NCBI RefSeq assembly: GCF_902713425.1
Contig: NC_081197.1
Coordinates: 56,532,104-56,596,103, forward strand
DNA: 64,000 nucleotides
Direction: 5' to 3'
Origin: Acipenser ruthenus
Lineage: Eukaryota > Chordata > Actinopteri > Acipenseriformes > Acipenseridae
The notes beneath the pieces are model-generated. The model was not told the DNA's origin, did not search any database, and saw only the letters and a program-made list of their open reading frames with translations. This document shows positions 1-13,330 of this stretch, one piece after another. How positions within the stretch are numbered: the first letter of the stretch is position 1; every line of letters begins with the position of its first letter. The position numbers were made by a program, and so were the translations under genes.

Positions 1-921
1 GCATCTGGCTTTCTTGGTTTGACATCAGCACCTTGTACACATTGTTTAGAAATGGCTACCTGTATAAAACAAAATGATTAATACAGGTCTACTCCCAAAC
101 TGAAAGGATAAACACCAAGCTTAACAATTCCGGTTTAAAAAAATAAATACATACATACATTACTTCAGTCTAAACATGACTTCCTGTGAACTAATCATTA
201 TTTTTAATTAAGACCAGCTGCAACTTCATATGTGTTTCTTTAAGCAATTTTCTCAGCCTTCAAATGACAACATGAAGCAAAATAAAACACGAATTGTAGT
301 ACTGGATGCTGCTGTGCTCTAGAAAAATATGAGATGAGAGATTATTGACTGCTCCTTTACAGAACCAGAAATTCACGCTATAGCCTGCTGGTCATGTACA
401 CATTTAACACTTAAACATGAATACTACACACAATTGCGTGTAGAGCAGCCAGCCCCCTGCCTGCGCACACACACACAGATGAGTTATTTTGAATGCTAAC
501 ACTACACTGTGTGCTAACTTTGGTAACGGTTCTGTTGACACTGGTGGAGTACATACACGGAGACGAGCTGCCAGTGACGCAGAGGAAGAATGCAGAACAG
601 GATCCTTCCTCTAGACTCGAGAGAAAAGCAAGTCATTTAACTTAGATTATATTCCCTGTTCAATCCTACACCATCCACGGGGTTCTGTTTACCTTAATTA
701 AACCTGAAAGCGTTTTTCCAAACTAGCCTTTTCAAAAACGTGTACTGGTTTAATGGTAAAACACAAATACAATATATTATCAAAAACTGTACCTCCTGTC
801 CAGTACCGTATGCTAAACTAACTGTACTGCAGTACCACCGTGTTAATAATTAATACCAAATAACTAGGTCTAATCCGCACAGCCGCAGCAGATGTTACAA
901 TAATATCAAGTTTAAACGTGC

Positions 922-971
<50 letters not shown>

Positions 972-3548
972 TATTATTATTATTATTATTATTATAAACA
1001 GCAGCTTTAAAAACATTTTAAACAAAATAACATTAGAAGAACGTCAACACCATATGGATGTACGTGACGGACTATTTTCAATTTAATCTATTTTGCAGTA
1101 CTGTACATAACATAGGCCTATTATTTTTTAGTTGTTGTCTGCATATATAGTGAATCAGTTCTAGATTTAAATTACTGCAATTCCAAATTGCGGCTCTACA
1201 TTTTTTTCAAATATGTATAATAATATTTGTCTCCCGACCGTTTGACATATTCTTATTGACACAAACACAACTGAAAAAAGAAAAAGAAAAAACTGAAATC
1301 AATACTTTGTGTAGCTCTATTCCTAACAGTATTAGAATGCCCTTGTCAAGAAAATCACTATATTCGGGTGATGTTTGTTACGACAGTGCCTTTAATTAAA
1401 TCAGAAATTACACAGCGCTTCCTAATTCGTTTCACCCACTGACCGACAGGGATACGACTTGTTTTTGTTCAAGTAAACCAAACTTCGGGGAACACAAAGA
1501 ATAGACCCTACTGGTGTATTTTTAATGTTTCCAGAAGCACTTTACTAAGTATCTATTTCGCTGGACTGCTTCAATTGAACTTCCTGGTTGCGGTGATTTA
1601 ATTCTTCCTCCTACTCCCTCTCTCAGTATGCATATATAACGGTACATCAACAGTTTGGAAATGCATCTGGCATCCATAATACATGTTATTATGACACCTA
1701 ACCATAAAAAAAGTACCTGCTTTTATTAACAGATCCAACTGGTTTCTTCCCTGGCACAGAGCAGTCGCCATTTTTTCGAACACTTAGATTACTGAAATAG
1801 TATTCCTCCAAAGTTATAAAAAGAAGAAATCCGGGACTCTATTTTTGTACTCCACACCTCAGGGGTGGCGGTGCTTCCCGCACGATTTCTAAATTTTGTA
1901 CAAACACATTGTGTACTTTTTTTTTTTCATTAAACGCAATTATATTCGTTTTAGAAATAACTCTCGGCGTAATTAGACCACACATGAAAACAGCTGAAAT
2001 GGACGATGCCAATGTTTTGCTACACTTCCTGGATAAAGGTCGGTCCATGTGCAAAAAGCCAAAGCAAACTTGCTTCCTGAAGAGGCGGGGTACGGAATTC
2101 TGAATTCTCCACGGGGAAGCGGGAACGCCTCTTCGGTGTGTTTGACCAATGACAGCAGCTTGTGCTTCACTTCCACACACAGAGCATGCTTTGATGTTGT
2201 GGGTGTGATACCGTGTGGTTCGTGTCCATGGGGTCACAGAAGTCTTGTCACAGTGCCAGGCCAGCAGAATATCACTATAGTTATTTACTTTTTTTCAGTT
2301 TTTAATTCTGACATAAATAGGTGTGTCATAAAGTCAAAAGTGAGCCGTATGCAGCTGGGTTTCCGAAGGACCACACATTTTTGTGGCGATACTGTAGTGC
2401 CATATCGTTAAGCAGAAGAGGGCTTTACCGTCTGATAGGCCTACCTCGTGCCATTAACAGTGTTCTTACGGGCTATATTGCTATTACTAAATAGTAACAT
2501 TTTAAAAAAAGTAACATTTAAAGTTTTTGTGTTTGGTTTGTTTTTGTGTTTTAGTGATTTTATGGAGCACTTGTTTTTGTTGCCAATGAATACACATGTT
2601 TTCCTGAGTATTCCAGATGGTTCTCATTCAGCATGTAAGGGTCAAAGTGTTTCTTTGAAATGTGATATTGCGTTAATATTGAGAATATACAAAATGTTTC
2701 CTTTCCTAGTGCAATTAATCCCATGTGACTGCAACAACCTAGGGTTTCAACAGTAAGCACATTTTATACTTGGTAAATAGCAACGTTCAACAATTATGGG
2801 TTGGGTTGGAAAAGTCTGTCAAATGTATTCAAGAAAACATATCCAGATGACTAAACAGTAGTAGGCCACATGTACACGTTCATTCTTAACCTGGCTAGAT
2901 GCCGATATTTTGTAATGTATTTACATTAAACCTTACCAACTGTAGTCATGATTTTGCACAAAGATAAAGAATTAACAAATCCATTTTCATGGCTGACTGT
3001 TGATCGCTACGTTCAGTTTAGCAAACTTTCGTGATATTTTCTTTTTTTTACACCACATTACAGGCCATTTTATTTCTCTTTCTGTTTCCGTATCTGTACT
3101 TTCTGTTTCAGGTTACTGAAACAAATCATGAACTGGTTTGCATGGTATTTTGCACTTTGCTGGGCTTTTCCCTTCCTTTTACTTTGTATTCATCCCACTG
3201 ATGATGGTAGTGTGCTACGTCCTTGTCCTTTCCGTACATTAAGTATTTCTTAGTCTGTGGTTTCCTGATCTCGGATTGTATAATTCAGACAGCATTCATG
3301 ATTAACGGTAAAGTTTAGTTTTATTTTACGCTCTGGAAAACCTGGAAAGAAAAATAGGTTAGCCATCAAGCCTTCAACCTAGTCATGCTCGCTGTTAATT
3401 CCAAGATATTATCAGTCTTTAAGAACATGTGAAACGTTGATGGCTAGCCCTATTTTTGCTTAGTGATTCTCAGCCTGCAGTAACCCTAACTTCGTTGATA
3501 CAGCTATGCTGTGTTTATTGTACAGAGCGGTAGCTCTACAGTGCAGAC
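1..3548. other. ELF1 intron sequence (no exon seen)
   Basis: This stretch lies downstream (minus strand) of the second ELF1 coding exon, so it should be intron; I looked for the following acidic ELF1 exon and did not find it. It holds a TAA/TTA microsatellite near 0.92 kb. Around 2.05-2.25 kb there is a slightly GC-richer patch with a Sp1-like GAGGCGGGG and a CCAAT box, which could be an internal promoter, but that is weak. The rest shows no coding signal. Confidence 0.5.
922..995. repeat. (TAA)n followed by (TTA)n microsatellite
   Basis: A run of TAA triplets switches directly into TTA triplets, so the two halves are reverse complements and could fold into an AT-only hairpin. It lies in an ELF1 intron. 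Confidence 0.9.
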
Positions 3549-3776
3549 CTGTGTGTGTGCTGCTCTCTTGTTCTATTATCTGTTCCTCCGCTACATCCAG
3601 GGAGCTGTCCTGGATCATCTGATTGGAGTCCTCCACACAGGCAATGCTGGAGTAGTCCTGCAGATGGTCTGCGTTGGGGACCTGTTCCACGATCACAGCT
3701 GGAAAAACTGAGGGATCATCAATCTGGAATGAGAAAGAGGTTTTTACAAAAGAGTGGTAAGTACTGTGAACTGCCC

Positions 3777-3808
<32 letters not shown>

Positions 3809-4997
3809 ATAGGAAAGATCTGAGCTCTGTAACTACTCAGAGTTTACAAGATAAAGCTCTCACCCCATCATATTCTAGTGGCAGGTTATTTTTAATTTTA
3901 GCTTTTTAAGTTTTCTGTTTTTATGTAAGTTAGTCCAAGAGTAGTGATAATGGTGACTTCTTTATGGTTGGTTACTCCTGCACAATGAAAGTCACAACTA
4001 CACCAATAAATGATCATAGTATAGACAGTATAAACAGAATTAATGCTGAGTACCACATTGAGGGATATTTAAAATAAGACACATTGCTTTTTCACTAATT
4101 ACAGTATTATTTATCAGTTGAAGTAGTAATACAATCATTTTCAAAGACTCACACGTCTGGGAGGTGTCGAGTAATAAAGATGACTAGGCGAGATTCGTTG
4201 TTGTTACAGGCAAGTTAATTTACCAATATAATATATGCTTTACCAATATGCCTAATAGACGAGTTTGTAGCATTTCATTGCAAAAAAAATTGTATTCCGT
4301 TGTATAAATGGCTCTTATATACGTATCTTTGAAAGTGCAGCTTTATTTGATGTTTTATTTATTCCTCAATTTGGGCTGCGTCTTAAATTTGAAGGAATAC
4401 GTCATCATGCAGGTGTTTGAAATGTTTATACAGGGCTGTATGCATATAAAGGCAGCAAAGAAATTAAACTTTGCAAAGTTCATTGTTGTAATTACAAATG
4501 TTATCATGAAGAAGACTGTAAGCCCCTCAAAAATACTAATGTTGCTAACAAAGCGTGTAGAAAATCAACATTCAAAAATGCAAAAAAAATGACTGCTCCA
4601 GCCAAGGTCTTTGTTCTAGCAGTGTGTTATTATATTATACAATTTAACACATGAAACCTTTTTCAAGGCTCTGTATCGCTTAATGTATGAATGACGCTGA
4701 ATAAACCTGTAGAGAAGTGCCCCTTGAGGACCAGAGATGGTCATTTCTTGGTAAAACTATAAGAGAGTGAAGTAGACAAACGGTTTGGTAATTGCCTTCT
4801 TCCGAGTACACAGTAATAGCAGCCACGCACTTTTTTTTTTGTTGGTGTTGCTCTTATGCAGACAGTGTTAAGAAGACGACAACAGATTGAGCAACCCTCT
4901 CGTGAATCTCTTCTCCACCACCTACCTCTCGCACATCTTCCATGCAGTTGCTGGCATACTCGAACACAAGCTCACTCTGATGAACCACTGCAGCCAT
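3549..4997 (-). CDS. ELF1: ELF1, first two coding exons (partial gene)
   Basis: ELF1 is an ETS-family transcription factor acting in the nucleus; the N-terminal region seen here precedes the DNA-binding ETS domain, which lies outside the window. Exon one (4997 down to 4926) starts at an ATG and encodes 24 residues beginning MAAVVHQSELVFEYASN, then donor GAG|GTAGGT. Exon two (3723 down to 3549) follows a CCAG acceptor and reads IDDPSVFPAVIVEQVPNADH, then an acidic stretch with SSLDVAEEQIIEQE; I place its donor at ACACACAG|GT, which is the least certain edge. Exon one ends in phase 0 and exon two is 175 nt, so it ends in phase 1. Vertebrate ELF1 proteins share the MAAVVQQ start and the PAVIVEQVP block. 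Upstream noncoding exons were not located. ELF2 or ELF4 are related, but the order next to WBP4 favours ELF1. Confidence 0.85.
3724..4925 (-). other. ELF1 intron between the two coding exons
   Basis: This 1.2-kb intron contains a C-run merging into a CA microsatellite (about 3774-3807) close to the acceptor side. Nothing else is recognisable. Confidence 0.75.
3774..3807. repeat. poly-C / CA microsatellite
   Basis: About 20 cytosines run into CA dinucleotides. On the minus strand this is a G-rich tract upstream of the ELF1 acceptor at 3723. Confidence 0.9.
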
Positions 4998-6939
4998 AGT
5001 GATGCATTCCCCTGGGTTCAAAACCACATAACAAGCTGCCTTGAAACGCCCGGCTTCAGCTCAAAGCTTGGATATGTTTTCCAATCGGACAACACGCTTG
5101 CAGGCAATCCTTTTGTGCAGCTGTAGTGGGTGCTGCAAAGACTCAGCAAAATGTAGTTAGAAAAAAAACCCTAAGCAGACAGGACAACGTGGTGTGTAAT
5201 CCGAAGCAACAAAAATTCGATAAGGCAAGGAAAACCTTTTCGAAGTACAGTATCTTCAGTTCAGAACGACCAGATCAAAACGCTGTCGAGCTTAGTTCTG
5301 CAAAGAAAAGAAAAAAAACAAGAAAAGTTTTAGTTAATTATCCTTTGGATCTCAATTAAATAACTACACAATGTCAAGTTGCACACTAGCACTGCAGCAA
5401 AAGCAGTCATACATAGCAGTTACAGTCTGGGTTCAAAGTGCAAGTGATTTCCCCTACCATGTGAGCTGCTATTCATCTCAGCCAAAGCATTTGAGTTACA
5501 TGTTTATTTTGCCAGTCAAATTAGGCCCCTTTGTCTGGGGAGGGTGTTCTAACAATACCATCAACTGCTCAAAAGCTTTGTTCTGGAAAACAACGTGAGC
5601 TGATTTCTGGCTGTGGTTCCCAAGTCTGTTGAGGATTTCGCTGTACTCTCTGGTTGTTCCCTTATCTGTACTTGAGGCTGAAAAGCTGCAGGAAGGAAGC
5701 TTGACTGACCACGTCACGGCAAACAAGAACATGCAAACAAGCAGCTGCACGCCCCCTCTGCAGCAACAGTGTGTTCATTTGAAGTGGATGATAAAACCAA
5801 CATTCGCTGTGTTATCATTTTTGTGCTACTTTGATACTTTGAGTTGAGACCTTGGTATGCCTTTGTATAGCAAACCTACCTTAAACCTTTTTGAGCAAAA
5901 AGTGGTGCAAACTGTTTACTGGAGTTGATAAATCCAGTATGTTTAGAATTTGAAATATAGACAGTAGTCCTATATACACCCTTGTTTAACATCTGGCACA
6001 GAATTATACTGTCAGACTTGTCACCTCAGCAGTTGATATTGACGTCAGCATAATAAATAATTATTACTGGATTAGTTTCAGCCTTTTGTAATATAAGATT
6101 ATTTTGCAACTTAATTGCATTTATACAAACATATACTTAAAGTAATTTATATAAAAAGCATACCTGCTATGACTGATGCAGTGTACATGTGCAGTGTGAA
6201 ATCAGCTTCAAACCTTAAACACAGTCTTTTGTACATTCAGTCATCCCTCAGAAAACCGTCAGGTTATACGCAGATGTTTCCTCAGACTTGAGAACAACAA
6301 TCACATGTTACAGTTACATAACCCAAAGTAAAGAGCTTGATATCTGAGAAGTATGTGAAGCGGTGTGTCTAAATACACCCTTTCTGTAGAGGCAGGTACA
6401 TTACAAAACCTGCCGTGCCCGCTTGTGAACGCTTAACAAACAGAATGAACTCACGTCTGCAGTAATCATGTCAGTGACAGCACGCCGTGCTGGTACAGAC
6501 TCAGCTGCCCTTGCTGGTGTCCTGACACTACCCAATTCTCAGCAGAGAGAGAGAGAGAGAAGGAGGTAAGTTGCACTTACTCCTCCAGACTGGAAAATCC
6601 AGTTCAGTCACATGGTTTCCTGCTCCACCATTCTTGCCTTGGTATCGAATTACACAGAGCAAGCACAATGACAGCACCTTGTCATCTAGCCACACAGATC
6701 ACATACCTGCAGCAGCCGCCACCCTCTGGCTCACAATCACTTTATTAACCCAGGGGAGACCACTTACTGTGTGTTCCTGGCTGAGGCAACATTTGGTTTT
6801 GTAAAGCACTAGGCATTAAACTGAAACAAACATACAATTACAAAATATGCAGAACGAGGAAGGGATATTCCAATTGTTGTGAATTAAGGATTGTTTTAAT
6901 TTATCAGCATTTGAATATTCTGTAAATATGATATACTAG

Positions 6940-7425
6940 CTGAAGTACCCGGCATTGCCCAGGGAAATTCAGTATTTCAATATTTCATGCATGACAAATT
7001 GTGGAATGGTATCCTTATGGTTTCCTATAAGTTACCGATCTTGGGTGTCGCACAATGTGCTCTGACCCCTTTTTTTAACTTTATTTTTTTATGGTTTTTG
7101 CCATTTTTTTTTTTTTTTTTTAATTTTTGTTCTTTCTATTTTTATTTTTTTTTGGGTAAGTGGTTCTCCAGATAGGTGTAGGGTGCATGTGTATGACCTG
7201 TGCAGGGTGCATGTGTCCTCCACTATACCCCCTTCTCAGGGGGCTTCATCCTGGGAGGGGATAAAAATTGAACTAGGTCCCTTTGTGTTTGTCATAACAA
7301 ATGTCACCTGGGTAAATCTTGTCCCTGCCCACTACTTTCTAACTCTCCTGGTAACTGTTCCCAAGGTGACCTGGAGTGGATTTGACTTCTCAACCCAGAT
7401 AAAATGAAAAGTACTTAGCAATAAC
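6940..7425 (+). repeat. possible dispersed repeat, family not identified
   Basis: The segment opens with TACCCGGCATTGCCCAGGG, a motif I associate with interspersed repeats, continues through a T-rich tract and ends in ordinary sequence. I cannot assign a family or borders from one copy. Confidence 0.3.
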
Positions 7426-8305
7426 AGCAACCTACTGAATGCATACAATAGCGCTGCTGATGGACTCTGGATTTTTATTTTAAATGTATCTTTCTACAAA
7501 CACTCCTGTCACTAAATAAAAGCATCTCCCGCTGTTAAATCTGCATTAAAACACAAATCTGATACTATGAAGTCATGCAAAGAGACAATTCCTGCAGCAT
7601 CCCAAAATCTTACTTCCACATACAAACTGTGAACTGCCCTGTATGCCAAAACCCATTAGGGCTGCAAACCTTTTCAAGTTTAAGATTTAACTCTCCCAAT
7701 ATGTGTATTGTCTCAAATAACAGATAATACAGAAATCTAACGGCATCAAGTCAAGGAAAGAGACAATTCCTGCGGCATCCCAACTGTTACTGTAAATATA
7801 TGTGAACGTTTGTACTAGCACTATGGTTTTATAGCAGTGAAATACGGTTTCCACACTGAGGCACTTGGCATGTATTTTAAAGACCCCTCTGCTGCTGCTG
7901 CGATTCTGTGCGTTGTGTTTTATCAAACAGGAAGCATGGTGTAGTTAAATAGAGAAACACTTCCTGCCTCACATCTGCAGGCCCATCTGTGAGAAGTTAT
8001 TTTTACTTGTTTCCTTCTGCTCAATCTAAATGAACTTGTTTTTTGAACTTGAGGGGTATTCAGGCTGACAGTTTCTTAACATTTTATGTTGCAGTATGAC
8101 ATAATCAAGAACACATTGAGCATGCTAGTAACATGAACAAGATAGTTACATCCCATATGAAAAAATACTTCATGTTCATATTTTACCAGTACAAGAGAAT
8201 ACTATGGCATGTTGTTATTTGGGTTTGAGTGGGTAGATTAATCACATCCTTTATTACTTAAGTGCACAGTATACATTAGACATATCATTCCATGTGTGTA
8301 TAGCT

Positions 8306-8549
8306 GCAGTATGGAGTAGTGGTTAGGGCTCTGGACTCTTGACCGGAGGGTCGTGGGGACACTGCTGCTGTACGCTTGAGCAAGGTACTTTACCTAGATT
8401 GCTCCAGTAAAAACCCAACTGTATAAATGAGTAATTGTATGTAAAAATAGTGTGTAAAAAATAATGTAATTGTATGTAAAAATAATATGATATCTTGTAA
8501 CAATTGTAAGTCGCCCTGGATAAGGGCGTCTACTAAGAAATAAATAATA
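8306..8549 (+). mobile_element. tRNA-derived SINE with V-SINE-like tail
   Basis: The 5' part has a Pol III box A-like AGTGGTTAGGGCTCTGG and a decayed box B. The 3' part has TGTAAGTCGCCCTGGATAAG then GGCGTCTACTAAGAAATAAA, a tail shared by many fish SINEs. Both ends are flanked by the short direct repeat ATAGCT (8300-8305 and 8550-8555), which fits a target-site duplication from LINE-driven insertion. Confidence 0.75.
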
Positions 8550-8964
8550 ATAGCTCATATTGCTTTGTGTTCAGTTCAAGTAGGAAGGGTTGCTCAACAC
8601 TTTGAAAAAATAAAGGTAACATTTTCAGCTCACAGGCCACTGCACTGTTAGGGCTACAAACTGTTTAAAGCTTATAAGTCTTTATGTTGGCATTTTGAAA
8701 CAAACATCTCCAAGAATTGAGTTAACTTCAGCCAAATGGAAATGGAAGTCCCAAGATCCTTAAAATGTAAAACAGCAGAGCTGAGAACATGCTCTCTCCT
8801 CTTCTGTCTACTTGCTTCTTTGTAACGTAGGCTGTTTAATAAGGACAGAAAGTAAATGTACCTGTACTGCAAAATCTATTTTTAAGTTTAGGGTTGTATA
8901 GTTAAAAGAATAATTTGTTTGTATACAGCTCAATTTTACTGCTACACTGCATGGAATTATTGTT

Positions 8965-8971
<7 letters not shown>

Positions 8972-9027
<56 letters not shown>
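8972..9027. repeat. (TA)n microsatellite
   Basis: An uninterrupted run of TA dinucleotides of about 55 bp. ORFs reading YIYIYI across it are artefacts. Confidence 0.95.
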
Positions 9028-9039
<12 letters not shown>

Positions 9040-10510
9040 TTTTTGTTGTGAAAAACACAAGCCATATTAAATTTGCACCTCATGTTGCAATGATACCCAA
9101 ACATGCATTTACTTTGCTTCACTGCGGTGAGCTGAGCTGTGTTTTCTCCAGTACTTACCTGTGCTTTCACTCTTTCCCCTACGGCTGCTCGTTGAGGCCA
9201 TCGGGGAAAGATAAAACTATTCGTCGTTAAGTGGAGATCACGAGATCACTTCTCTCAGGATCTCGAGAAAAACTGAAGTCATTAGTTCCGTTTTCCTGAG
9301 AGAGATAAATTATGTCAGGAAATCCCTTTCGTTTTCTCGATCCTGTGATCACAAGATAGCCCCCCCCCCCCAATGACCTCAGCAAGCCACCGTCTTTCCC
9401 TACGCATGCCACTGTAAACTTTCCTAATGGTTAGTACATGCTAAGGGTATAGTATAAGTACTGTGCACCATGTGTATTGTATATACACTATGCAGACACG
9501 CGTTGTACTTCCAGTTTAGTTCCTTACATGCAGTCACATGTGTAACAGCCTCACTATACCACACACATTAGGAGCTTTAACAGACTTGCAAGTTTCTTTC
9601 TCCGACATACTGATAAACAGCATTTTGTGAGCAGTGGTACTTCATAAAGTATTGTTTTTTTCTTGAGCAAACAGTACATGTTCATGCACAAGGTAAGACA
9701 TTTTTACAAGTCAGTGTGCAAACGCTCTGTCAGATTCAGCAGTGTTGTAAGTTCAGAATAAGATGTTCTGATGGCCCTTTTGACAGGACATTGTTTGCCA
9801 TGTGCAGTTCCTGTAATTACAGTTTAGAAAGCTCTCACACAGCACTAGTCACAGTACTATAAAAAATAAAGTATAATCTGTTTGTACTATAAAAGGTATG
9901 CAATTAATCTATGCACATCACCACAGCATACCAGTGAATCCCACAAGACAGAAAGGGCGTCTCTTCATTTGTGAAACTGTCAAATTCAGAACACAATTTT
10001 GACCATGTATCAGTCAGCGTTCTGTTCTGTGATTCTTTCCAGCGAGTGCTTACATTTCTATAGCTGTAGCTCCTAGCTGGCAGGACACTCGGCAGCAGTT
10101 GAACTTATTTATCTGCTTTATAGAAACAACTGACTTATTTTCCATAGGCATGCAAGACTAACAATATTCAGATTCTTACCGGTCGAGGAGTGCACTTTGT
10201 GCAGTGACAGCTGCTGTTAATTGGTGTGTGGGTGACAGTAACTGGAAGTGAAAAGGTTACCTGTTCAGAAATATCCTTTCTCAGTTGGAGGGAGTCACTG
10301 AAATTGTGGTATTCTAATAAAACTCAGAGCAATGTATTTTAAACTCTAACTATGCGTCTTTTGGTAAATGTTTGAATTGTTTTGAAGAATATATTAGTTC
10401 TCATTTTGTGTGTCTTTACACCCAGATGTAGGCAGATCTGTCGTGGGCAGTTTTGGGTGCAGATGCTGCAACACTTTGGACCCATTATCAACCTTTTTTC
10501 AAAATTCTAT

Positions 10511-11406
10511 GTGGATCCTGTAGCTAGCACACTGCTCTGGTTTATTTTATATAGTGCATAGTGGATCCTGTAGCTAGCATACTGCTCTGGTTTATTGTAT
10601 ATAGTGCACAGTGGATCCTGTAGCTAGCACACTGCTCTGGTTTACTGTATATAGTGCACAGTGGATCCTGTAGCTAGCACACTGCTCTGGTTTATTTTAT
10701 ATAGTGCATAGTGGATCCTGTAGCTAGCATACTGCTCTGGTTTATTGTATATAGTGCACAGTGGATCCTGTAGCTAGCACACTGCTCTGGTTTACTGTAT
10801 ATAGTGCACAGTGGATCCTGTAGCTAGCACACTGCTCTGGTTTATTTTATATAGTGCATAGTGGATCCTGTAGCTAGCACACTGCTCTGGTTTATTGTAT
10901 ATAGTGCACAGTGGATCCTGTAGCTAGCACACTGCTCTGGTTTACTGTATATAGTGCACAGTGGATCCTGTAGCTAGCACACTGCTCTGGTTTATTTTAT
11001 ATAGTGCACAGTGGATCCTGTAGCTAGCACACTGCTCTGGTTTACTGTATATAGTGCACAGTGGATCCTGTAGCTAGCACACTGCTCTGGTATATTGTAT
11101 AATAGTGCACAGTGGATCCTGTAGCTAGCACACTGCTCTGGTTTATTGTATATAGTGCACAGTGGATCCTGTAGCTAGCACACTGCTCTGGTTTATTGTA
11201 TATAGTGCACAGTGGATCCTGTAGCTAGCACACTGCTCTGGTTTATTGTATATAGTGCACAGTGGATCCTGTAGCTAGCACACTGCTCTGGTTTATTGTA
11301 TAATAGTGCACAGTGGATCCTGTAGCTAGCACACTGCTCTGGTTTATTGTATATAGTGCACAGTGGATCCTGTAGCTAGCACACTGCTCTGGTTTATTTT
11401 ACATTA
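10511..11406. repeat. 50-bp minisatellite, 18 copies
   Basis: The unit starts GTGGATCCTGTAGCTAGCAC and repeats every 50 bp (three copies are 51 bp through an added A). Copy starts run 10511, 10561, 10611 and so on to 11363. Variant bases form a three-unit pattern in the first nine copies (TTATTTTAT, TTATTGTAT, TTACTGTAT), a 150-bp higher-order repeat that then gives way to near-identical TTATTGTAT units. Confidence 0.97.
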
Positions 11407-12879
11407 ACTTTTCTAATAAAGTGGCCACCAGGTTGTGTTGTTTTGTGCTGACGAGGTTGATGCTTTTCGGTATGCTGTTCTCTGTTGACTTTGCATGTGG
11501 CAGTGTGGTTTCTATCGCCTTCATCTCGGTGCTGTTGACATCACACATAAATTGTCAGAGTAGGCATACTGCTTTCAAACATACACCATGTGTGTCGCAA
11601 TACTTGTTGAAGAGTAATGTACAAGGGTCAGACAAAAACATGTAGGGCCACCCAGACGGCAATGTAACAAGAGGTTTAAATTGTTCTGAGGGATACGTGA
11701 TCATTCTTCAATAAATACCCTCTCTAATGACTTCATTAAACAGTGATATTCATAAGAATGGCCCATCGCTGTAGCATCAATAATTTGGGCAATTAATATA
11801 TACAAAGCATATGAGCATAGGAGATGCAGCTTTTATATATAATGCGTGTCCCATGTGCAGAGAGAATTAAAGCTGTGTGATGGACAGGTCACGTACATAC
11901 AAGTTCATAATAAGATGCTAGGTACACCTAAAGAAGAGCCTTCTAGTCAGCTGTATTTAAAAAAAAAACACTATAATAAGGCAATACAGCATAATTGGAG
12001 CAGTAGGTTGAATCTTCATTTAAAATGGACAAAGTGTATTGAGGCCAAGTACATCAGGCCTAATGATTCTGCAGTTGCTGCACTGTGAATCAGTTGGCAC
12101 AATAAGTAACACAGAGATTCCGAAACAAAACCTTGGCAAGATGTTTCCAGTGAGTTGTTATTGTTACTGGCAAAACCACCAACAGCACTCTCCTTTAAAG
12201 ATACACTGTAGAGTTCAGTCAGAGTGCATTGCTGAGCTCATACGAGTCCCTGCAAAATGCAGAGTCTCCAGCTCTATTACATATATTCACATGTGTTTTT
12301 GCAAGTGGAGATTAAAGCGTCAATATCTGCACTAACAGTCTACTTCCAGCCCTCGTGCTCGTAGCCACAATAAGAAAAAGATTTGTTTGCTGTAACTCAC
12401 CCTATCCATCGTTTTCACCCTCCACCTATAAAGACAATAGTCTGCATTCTCACAAAAACCATTTTAGCAACCTGCAGTATTTGCTTTGTCGCTGGCTAGA
12501 ATAATTTCATGAGCTTCCTGCAGTTTTGTTTTTAAATAAACAGGTCACATGTTTGCACAAAGAATATATTCAAGTTTGTAAAGTTCCCCTGGTTAAAGGA
12601 GAACATCCAGGGGGTGTTCCCATTCATGGGAATATTTAAATATGCAAATTGTAAACTGACAAAGTACAGTATTTCAAAATGTTCCTGCATCTGCTGTATG
12701 AGCTGTTTTTAAATCAATTCCACCTGAATACATTCAGCAGTTTCCTTTGCTTGAATTCCTGTGTTCATAAGCTAATACAGGTATATTGTAATACAGACAC
12801 TCCCAGTGTGACAGCATCTTCAAATGCCCTTTTCCTGTTACATATCTAGTACTAGCACTTGTGTTTTCAAGTGGAGTAG

Positions 12880-13330
12880 CCCTGGTTTCAATTACAAGTG
12901 TAATTGTGCAATGTGTAAGTAATTACAACTACAATGGAACTGGAATTGTAGTTGAACCTTGAACCTTGGCACACCTGTGTAATTGGAATTATACTATGTA
13001 ATTGATCGATTTCAGTTCAGTTACACATTTATTTGTCATACGATGATTATTCTTGTATTATCAAACACTTTTAGTGACCCCGTTTGTTTGAAAAAGTATG
13101 CTTCTCTATTTGTACATGTATTTATTGCTTGGTTGTTTATAATAAATAGAGTAACCATGTTAATGTTTGTAGTTGTTCATGTTACTTTTTAGTGTAATTG
13201 TAGTTATAATTGTAATTACTACAGCATCATGTAATTGAACACAAATAGCATTGTAATTGTAATTGCAATTTCAGTAATGAATTCTGCTGTCATTGTAATT
13301 GTAACTGTAATTGTAATTGACCGCATGTGT
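12880..13330. repeat. degenerate GTAATT-rich low-complexity region
   Basis: Imperfect repeats of TGTAATTGTAATT and its complement recur over about 450 bp. It is compatible with a very old expanded hexamer. Confidence 0.6.

Larger units (their letters stand above)
4998..10510. other. ELF1 5' intron or intergenic DNA
   Basis: No coding exon is recognisable here. The stretch holds a SINE (8.3-8.55 kb), a TA microsatellite (about 8.97 kb), and a possible old dispersed repeat near 6.94-7.42 kb that starts with a CCCGGCATTGCCCAGGG-like motif and a T-rich core. ELF1 noncoding first exons may lie here but show no clear signal. Confidence 0.5.

Noticed and set aside
8808-9230. ORFs with YIYIYI runs here and near 14.6, 41.6 and 51.8 kb
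   Set aside because: They cross TA microsatellites and have no coding character outside them.
12880-13330. Pseudo-palindromic GTAATT region as an origin or regulatory array
   Set aside because: The pattern is too degenerate and fits simple-sequence drift.
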